From the NCBI GenBank assembly GCA_029851415.1, contig CM056741.1, positions 62,362,282 through 62,426,281 of the forward strand: a stretch of DNA of 64,000 bases. Reading direction: 5' to 3'. Every line of letters starts with the position of its first letter. Position 1 is the first letter of the stretch. Source of the DNA: Eretmocerus hayati. Its lineage: Eukaryota; Arthropoda; Insecta; Hymenoptera; Aphelinidae. The notes below the pieces were generated by a model, which ran no database searches, was not told the origin of the DNA, and was given only the letters and a program-made list of their open reading frames with translations. A program made the position numbers and the translations under genes. Of the stretch, positions 56,665-64,000 are shown in pieces.

Positions 56665-59113
56665 TCATCCTTCGGAACAAGCGAATTGTGCATTAATTTA
56701 TACCGAGAATCAAAGTTGAGATTAAATTTTTGAATCATAGCGAAAGGTATCAGATTACCGATCCAAAACTCATTTCGCTCTCCCGCCGTATCACATATCC
56801 AACTTCCATTTCAATCACGGTCTGAGCATTATGCAAAAGCAATCCTAAATTATGCATCAAAGTACAAAATACCGTATAACTCGTTTTTTTTTTTTTTTTT
56901 ACAAAGTTGAAATTATCTCTGGGCCCATGCTCATGCCGTAGTTGGTGGCAGGTTCAGATAAAATATGCTGTCATGTGCCCGCGCATTCGTTAGATAGAAT
57001 CAGGGGTTTTGTACAAAAGTTTTATTTAGCATGGGCAAACAAACTCGTGAAAATGTTCTCGCTAGAGTGTGCCAGAGCTTGCACGAGCTTATAGACCAAA
57101 GGTGAGCCGAACGAGTCGTTAATTTAACCCTGCAAACAACGAACTCTTTGAATTATGCAGCACGTACAGCGGCACACATTCGGTGATTATTCTCGAGTCT
57201 TTTTGACTACTTTGCTGAGCAAAACGAAAAATCATGCTTTGTATATACATCACAGCCATATCCTGCATTTTTCTATGAGTTTACAAACTTGAACTCGTCC
57301 AATATTTACCACAATCTATATCAAATGCTACCTCTCCAATCAATTTTTCACTATAAACTAACTACAATGACTGATGAGATATACTTCGATAGAGTACGGT
57401 GTTATCTCACCCAACCATATTTCCTATAAACTTCGTCAATAGCCTTTCCATACCAAACAGAGTCGTTTCATGATTGTAAAATCAGCCAATAGACCACCCT
57501 ACGTTTGGCAATCACAAAATCAATTAGCGTTATTTGCGGTGAGTCAACAAACAACAGCGCGCTCGCAAGTGACATTTTTCGTAACCGTAAATCGACACAA
57601 TATACAAACTCATAGGTCAGAAATGGCAATATCCGTTACAGATAAGCCATTGAATAATTGAAATTCGCGACCAAATATTAGACCTGTCGACGGATGGAAT
57701 ATGTGAACACTAAAATCGTTGACCATACCCACAAAGCTTGTGATCGATGTTGTGTAGTAGGATCTGCAGTTATACACGCTTCAGAGCGCAATTCGGCGTA
57801 GAAACTCTCGTACTCACTGATTAGAAGGCTTGATTTAGGACGGTTAGTTACGAGCAGTAGAACTACCGGCATTACCACACGAGACAGAGAGAAGCGTGAG
57901 GCCGAGAGGGTTGAAGCGAGAGGTGAATGCGCGCAGCAGAGGTTACTGACAAATTTCACTGGCAATTAACGGCTAGGGCAATCCGGACCGAAAAACCTTG
58001 TGGTTACAAGAGGCTAAACCCTTTTACGGACTTTGCTGTGCGATAAACTTCAACCGAGGAAGGTTGAGATGAAGAACCAAGTGTCTGAAAGGTTTTTGGA
58101 CTCGAGCTCGGGAAAGTGCTAGCTTTTAGCTTCAAATAAAGCTTTCACTGTAGTTTCCGACGTGAGAAAAACCAACGAATCTCAGAAGTAATTTTATTCA
58201 TCTAAACATTATTGAAAACAGATCAAATTAATCAATCCACTTTGGAACCGACTATTTATGATGTTTTACTTTTCGAATGACTTGTTCACATTCAAAACGA
58301 ACTACAAATGAGTCTGTTTCGTTTCAGAAAAATTCATGGAAGAGGGCCTGATAATTATCTTGATTCATTTGATCAGATACCTACCCTGGCGTACGAATTT
58401 CAGTAAGGGTTTTGGGGGAGAGGGGTCTCGCGATCTCTGGTAATGCCTGTATGGAACAGTAATTTCCTATTTGGAATACATCACGAGCCGGTAGGCGGGA
58501 TTCAGAATCATGAAGTTGGCCCAACGTAATTCACGGACAGCTCTTTAGTGCCTCGTAGCTCCAATCACATTCTGCCAAAGACAATTCCGACATTTTTCAC
58601 CGCTCACAAGATATTTTGTCTGAAAATTTTACAACTTTCAACTGTGCAATTTTTAATATCTATGATACATCGATCACAGACATGACTATTCCAAGTAAAC
58701 CTGAATATTCCTCGTTACATTGACATGAAATTCACTCGACGATGTAGCCCTACGTATCTTTGAAACAAACGCTCTCATTAAGTTTCAATAATCACTCGTT
58801 CCAATCGGTTGGAATAAGCCGTATATAGCTCGACTTGATTCTCGTTATTAGCCATTAATAATTGGGTATTCAATTAAGGTTCGAAAAATAGTGGAAAAAG
58901 ATACAGTATGACAAAGTCTGGGTGAATATTCTCGCAACTCTGCACGATTGGAGGGACTGACCGGTGAACCGGCAACATCTGCGCATGTAATTATTCTCGG
59001 ATCAATAGCCTCGTTATCGGAAAATTGTTGCGCAGCAAGCGACCACTGCCAGCTTGCAAAACTTTTAAAATTGTTTTGTTAACTCGCTCTTGCGTGCCTG
59101 GTCAATTGCCCCC

Positions 59114-59115
<2 letters not shown>
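56665..59115. other. Unassigned sequence
   Basis: AT-rich with short frames; a T-run lies at about 56886-56900. No gene recognised. Confidence 0.4.

Positions 59116-59116
<1 letters not shown>

Positions 59117-59162
<46 letters not shown>
59117..59162. repeat. (TC)n microsatellite
   Basis: About 40 bp of TC repeat with a slightly broken 3' end. No LINE end abuts it, unlike the tracts at 4-8 kb. Confidence 0.9.
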
Positions 59163-59164
59163 GT

Positions 59165-62055
59165 TTTTTCCTAACTCTCTTTCACGCTTCGTTTCTCATT
59201 CGTATGGAAAATAACATCACTCCGACAGCTCAGAGAACCCGATGGGAAGCTTTTCATGAAAGTTTGCGACGCAAACAATGACTGACCTTGTAATATTTGC
59301 ATCTTTCGGTTGTTTTGTAGGATTTCGTACAAATTTCACGACTTTTATATGATTTTTAGCTAATAGTAATACGATTTTCTTTGTTACGATCATAGTGTCT
59401 ATTGGTCCAATGTTTTGTTTGAAACGAATTTTTGCATTCTCTCCATTGTTTTCAAGAACTAGACGTGGAGGTTCCAATGATCGCTGGGCCTGCATCCGCA
59501 CGTGTATTTGTGTTAATGCAAGAGCCAATTTGTTGTTCAATGACGCTAGTGGTCAAATCATTCAATTTTTTCCAGGGGCTCAGAAAAAATTCTTTGGGTA
59601 ACAGTTTCCACATCGAATTGATTTACCCATTATTCACTCCAACCCCTTGTAGCTCATCAAAAATATTATTCAGATGTATATTTCTAAGGTGCACTAATTG
59701 GCCTCGTTGCTCATTGAATATCCATGACTTTTTGTTACAGATTGGATGCCAAGAAGTTCGAGCTCATCAATGTGAGTATTTTACGATTTCTCTTGTAAAT
59801 TTGATGGTAGTATAGAAGCAATTATTGGCACAAGCTCTCCTCCAATTTCATCATCAAGAAAAATGACGAGAAAATTGTCCTTCGAAAGAAGCAAACCAAG
59901 TCTAATCTGTTCCTTCTTATTGGAGAACAAAATTAGCATTACAAAAAATCTCGTGGTTGCTCGAGTGGTTTCAAGTCGCAACCTAACCAGGAACGCTCCA
60001 TTTAACCACCAAGACATGACTATGGGCCATTTTGAATTTGACTCAACAGAATTAAAAAAGGTTAATCACTCTCTGCATCCTCTCAATTCCATATCGAATT
60101 GACGATTGTGAAATAAGATATCTGTTCTTATCATCGAGTGAAGGGTAACAACGGCCACAAAACTACTTTTTGATCCGAAACTCGATATAGTATCACGCAG
60201 TTGGCAGTTTACGTGAGACATTCAGTATCAATTTTTTCACATCTGCCTACTGAACTCGTGACTAAGTTTCAATATCTTCAACATGGGAAATTCTCTCCTG
60301 TTTATCCAAATTCATCAGTGGACCTTCAGCAGATAATTTCTGCATCACTCCATTTAGATATCAAGAAATGAGGACATTTTTCACAGATCTAAGTTTTTCT
60401 GAAAATGTTTTTTTTTTATCAGCCTTTTCAAATGAGAGCATCTCGATAGTTTGGAACAAACGTGTAAGACCATACAATTTTAGCGCAGGATTTGATGAGG
60501 AAATCAATTTTATTGCCCGTAAATCAAGAGAAAATATTCAGTGTCGATCAAATCCCAAAGTTGACTCTTGCTTATAACCCCAAGCAAGGTATTCACGGCC
60601 GCAAAAAATAATAACAATCTTTCGCAGAGATTCTTCAAAATCTCCCCAGGGTCTTTGCCTTACCTTGCGGTATGCGGTTCAGGTTAGTTTATCGTAGCGC
60701 TGCAGGCACTTAGAGTATGGCAGAGAAACTATACATACAGTCAACGCTATCTCCTAATCCCGAAGAGGGATGCGAAGGCAGATTAGCGCGCCGAACGAGC
60801 TTGGAGAAATTTGTCAGCGAAAGAGGAAAAGCGCATCCCTGATGTGCTGAAAGTATGGAAGTACCGAGTCGAGTTTTCCCACACTAAGGAGCTTCTTACG
60901 TCTCTAGGGTGCCTTATTAGAGCAAATCACCATCTCGGAGCGTCCTACTTGTCTCCAGAGAACTCAACGCGTTATGATGTTTTCTACTTCATCTTGTTTT
61001 CAGTCCTAACGCGATGCCTTATCTTACTCAGGTCATTTTTTCTCCGCTCTTGGTGATGAAGGGGATTCGAAAGTTTTGTCTCAAAGTTTGCCAAATTATT
61101 AGCATGAAAGGAGAGCTTAATTTATTTTCGTTGACAGAGCAGTTACTGCATACTGGAGCCTCTCCCCAGACATGAGTCTCGATTCTTGCCCTTAGCATGC
61201 TGGTCTTGAAGTAAAAGCACCATTACTGGAACACCGTATTTTATACTGAAATTTGGCACCTACAATGGAACAAGGATTTCCTTCGCAAAAAATAGAGCAA
61301 TCGTCGAGCAAAAATATCGACTTGCTCTTCATTGTGATAGAATTTGAGCTCACGCATTGCGATATGGGTGATAAGTTTCTCAACTCCACAAAATATTATG
61401 AAGTATATGGTGCCTCAACCACCCTCCATGGGGTATTCCACTTCAGGTTCCGACCCTGAAAAATGACTACAATAGTAGAACGAATCCCGGTTAGGTGAAA
61501 TCTAGCCTTGTAAAGGATCGAAGCTACTTAATGAATAACATCTTTTCTGACATGACTGTTCCGGTGTAGGTCCCACGATTTTCGAATTGGATGCTATACT
61601 GGAAAAGTATCATAGTTTTCAACAGAGCTAGTTCTAGATAGTTATGAAGATCATGAATGATATGATTTCATGTACAAATCGTCTGTATTTATGACAGACT
61701 AAAGTAATTTACTTTGCAAATTGCATCTGAATAAAATTTTGTTTGAGTGAAGTAACACTTGGTTGACTGTTCCATCACAGGTTCCATGCACTTCAGATTA
61801 TATACCCGAGTTGCTGAAACGCGGGATTTTCACGACAAGTGCTGAAAACGCATGAGTCGTGAAAAACCGCGTTTCTACAACTATGTCCCCCGACGCATTA
61901 ACTTCATTTAGTGGATTGAACTCTTCTGACACAACGGAAATACTGTAAATTACATCAATTGTCTGTTCCACTATAGGATTCTGTTATGTGTTCCAGTACT
62001 GGAACCTGAGCTGAAAGACGGTGTTCCGCTAGAGGAGCAAATTATGCCATCGTAA
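59165..62055. other. Unassigned sequence, no gene recognised
   Basis: AT-rich. Several frames of 60-127 aa on both strands at 59217-60577 overlap one another. None shows a domain I can name, and splice-supported exons cannot be built from them. Confidence 0.4.
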
Positions 62056-62057
62056 AA

Positions 62058-62229
62058 TACTAATTATTTCATATATAAGTTGATTATTTGGTCTCATCGA
62101 TCTTGAAGGACGGTGCGGAACTAAATAAATTCCCAAAATTTCTTTAAAGAAATTGTCGATGAGACCAAATAATCAACTTATTTATGAACCATCAAGGACG
62201 AAAAATCTACCAAATTACTAATTATTTCA
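62058..62229. mobile_element. Hairpin insertion flanked by 14-bp direct repeats
   Basis: TACTAATTATTTCA lies at 62058-62071 and again at 62216-62229. Between them, a perfect 26-bp inverted repeat (62075-62100 with 62156-62181, starting ATAAGTTGATTATTTGG) encloses a 55-bp loop that itself contains the palindrome AATTTCTTTAAAGAAATT. The layout suggests an insertion with a long target duplication. Confidence 0.6.
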
Positions 62230-62234
62230 ATTCA

Positions 62235-63105
62235 ACAAGTTCTTTCGAGACTTCCTTTTCAGCGAATTGTTCGCAAAGAGTTTCTCTACAATGTAAACCA
62301 ATCTAATCATGGAGCAAATCAAAGGTGTTTCTCCGAGCAACAAGTGATCAAAGAGTACTCGGTTGTTTTGTTCCCCTATTGGTGCTCTTGCTTTACTATT
62401 TCTCGGGGAATATGGACCAAATTGAGGTGAATGAATATTTCAAAATCGACGGTTAAGGGTAGAGCCGTATCTTCACATCTGTGTGAATCAGGAGTGATCT
62501 CAATCTATCCAAACATTGTATTTTAACTCAACGAAGAGGATAGCTTGGAGTTATAGATTGGTTTCTTACTCGGATTTCGAATATCGGTATAGGGAGTCGA
62601 TTCTCCGACCGTTTTTTCACAGTATTCACACGACTATGTTTGATATCATTGCATTTTCAAACGCTATTATTGTACTTCACCGAGTCGGTATCACTCTCAC
62701 ACTCAACAAACGTGAACTTGTGGCAATGTCGAAAGGTGAAAGACTACAAACTCGTGAGAATAGAACCAAGTGAGAGGTTTCAGATCAAACGGAACTCATT
62801 AACGAGACATCAAAAGCTGCGGGACTCATTTGCGCTCTGACGCCACCCTTACACACACACATTCAATCGATCGATCGTATCTTGTAACTCTGACGCGTTC
62901 ACTCCCCGTATACAATACAAACACTCGATGGGCGTGTTGGCCGTGCATTTGATGTAGCAAAGCGAGTCTATATAGAGTAGAGAACCACCCGTCACGAGCA
63001 CGTCGTCCCGTACTTCGATGTCGATGTTGGTTTGCTCAGAGACCCACGTCTGCTACACGCTCCGAGCTTTTCTATACGTGGTGCATTATCCGCGAAAACC
63101 GATGG
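62235..63105. other. Unassigned sequence
   Basis: Short frames without recognisable domains. Confidence 0.4.
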
Positions 63106-63110
63106 GAAGC

Positions 63111-63142
63111 CTACTACTACTACTACTACTACTACTATTACT
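63111..63142. repeat. (CTA)n microsatellite
   Basis: About ten CTA/ACT trinucleotides. The leucine run in the 71-aa frame across it is translated repeat. Confidence 0.9.
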
Positions 63143-63592
63143 CTCTTTGCTTGCTTTTAAGGGTAAGGTTGAGATCGATTCGAGAGGTAGAAAGAGAGAG
63201 AGGCCTCAGCCAAGTTTCCTTTATTTTTCTTAGCAGCCGGTGGCACAAGCGTGTCTTGGAGAGCTGAGTTCGAGATAAGCCGGTGAGATTTCGAATGTTG
63301 TTGAACAAATACTCGAGGCTTTACCTTTCCAAGTCCATCCCGGAAACAATAACGGAATCAAACGTCAACGTTTGGATATTTCGTCCTTTCTAGACTTAGC
63401 CATCGATAGAAAATCATTTGTCCCTGCTTTCAAAGCTTTTCATTGGTATTCTATAGACGAAAATAGATAAAAAATATCCGATTTTTAATCCATTCAGGAG
63501 ACTGACATTACGCTTCTATTGATAACTTCACTATTCTTACATGGTTTTCTTCGGTGAAAAAGACGATAATATTTCAAAACAGATGAAAAAAT

Positions 63593-63667
63593 TCTCCTCT
63601 GGGTGAGCTTTGAACCCTCCCGATCTTACGCTTACCAGACGGTTACGTTACCAAGTACACTACTGCC
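63593..63667 (-). ncRNA. tRNA-like sequence related to the array unit
   Basis: On the minus strand GGCAGTAGTGTACTTGGTAA carries an A-box-like stretch, and GGTTCAAAGCTC is a B-box-like one. It is followed by GAGGAGAATTTTTTCATCT, nearly the same text that follows the tRNA-like genes of the 34-37 kb array (GAGGAAGAATTTTTTCATCT). The cloverleaf is poor. It is probably a diverged relative of the same SINE-like family. Confidence 0.5.
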
Positions 63668-63669
63668 TG

Positions 63670-64000
63670 ATAAATGAATCATTCCGCCGAAAGTGGGATT
63701 TTCCGCGTTCCAACCCCCCCCCCCCTACCCAAGTTCCCTCGGATCAGAATGTGCGCTATAGCAATTTTCTAGGGTGTCTTTTTTGGTGTGAAACTATGTT
63801 GGTAGTTTTAAAATGATCCCGACGTCCCCGTTTTTTTGTAATGCTTGATAAAGAGTCGAAATGTCAATTCCGTCCCCTGTAGACAACCCACCTTCGACTC
63901 TTGCATTCACTGCAGCGCGTATTCAGAGTCGAAAACCCTCATATGTAGCTATGCACTCCAATTTGTATGACTCGGAATGAGATACAATTTACGAGTCGAA
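63670..64000. other. Unassigned sequence
   Basis: A C-run lies at about 63714-63725; the rest is unremarkable. Confidence 0.4.

Noticed and set aside
59217..60577. Series of plus and minus frames as exons of one gene
   Set aside because: They overlap on opposite strands and no consistent splice chain or domain emerges.

Overview
This is a gene-poor, repeat-rich stretch of a eukaryotic nuclear genome, most likely an arthropod and probably an insect. The reasons are a LINE ORF of the R1 clade (known almost only from arthropods), an LTR element with a tRNA-Lys-type primer site as in gypsy-like elements, a TATA plus arthropod-type initiator inside that element, many palindromic MITEs, and long (TC)n tracts. 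I recognise no host protein-coding gene. Most open frames are short, AT-rich and without recognisable domains; I read the unassigned sequence as intergenic or intronic.

Layout. 1-4.1 kb: a GC-rich island with about 13 copies of the palindrome TTCGCGTACGCGAA (1513-2409), then a 1.2 kb foldback element (2652-3838). 4.1-8.0 kb: three LINE remnants tied to (TC)n tracts: an R1-clade fragment on the minus strand (4193-6084), an ORF1-only element on the plus strand (about 6150-7835), and a short LINE tail ending in (ATCA)n (7889-8018). 10.5-12.1 kb: a long-armed inverted-repeat element and a palindromic MITE.

19.1-24.1 kb: an almost pristine LTR element on the minus strand (LTRs 19180-20263 and 22782-23865, 4-bp target duplication ATCA). 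It has inserted into one arm of a palindromic MITE. It has a primer site but no recognisable gag, protease, reverse transcriptase or integrase. It carries one long ORF of unknown function behind its own TATA/initiator promoter. Each LTR holds about ten short hairpins built on CGTACG, and one more lies just upstream of the internal promoter.

27.5-27.9 kb: a degenerate minisatellite. 34.4-37.3 kb: six copies of a 430-bp unit, three on each strand head to head, each with a tRNA-like gene with both Pol III boxes and a T-run terminator; the whole block is flanked by a 13-bp direct repeat. 39.8-41.0 kb: a hAT-like non-autonomous element with a palindromic MITE nested inside. 48-50 kb: a small MITE, a tRNA-derived sequence and an LTR-like fragment with a primer site. 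52.4-55.6 kb: a foldback element, then a palindromic MITE split by an 840-bp solo LTR (target duplication TACT), then a degenerate minus-strand LINE. 56.5, 62.1 and 63.6 kb: a Stowaway-like MITE, a hairpin insertion and another tRNA-like sequence.

Two themes connect these pieces. First, at least two LTR families with TGAC...GTCA ends carry clusters of short palindromes of family-specific sequence, and in both well-supported cases the insertion lies in an arm of a palindromic MITE. Second, five palindromic MITEs with different arms share one conserved central segment of about 60 bp. The self-promoted ORF of the LTR element, together with the hairpins repeated in its LTRs, is the best candidate here for an undescribed system.
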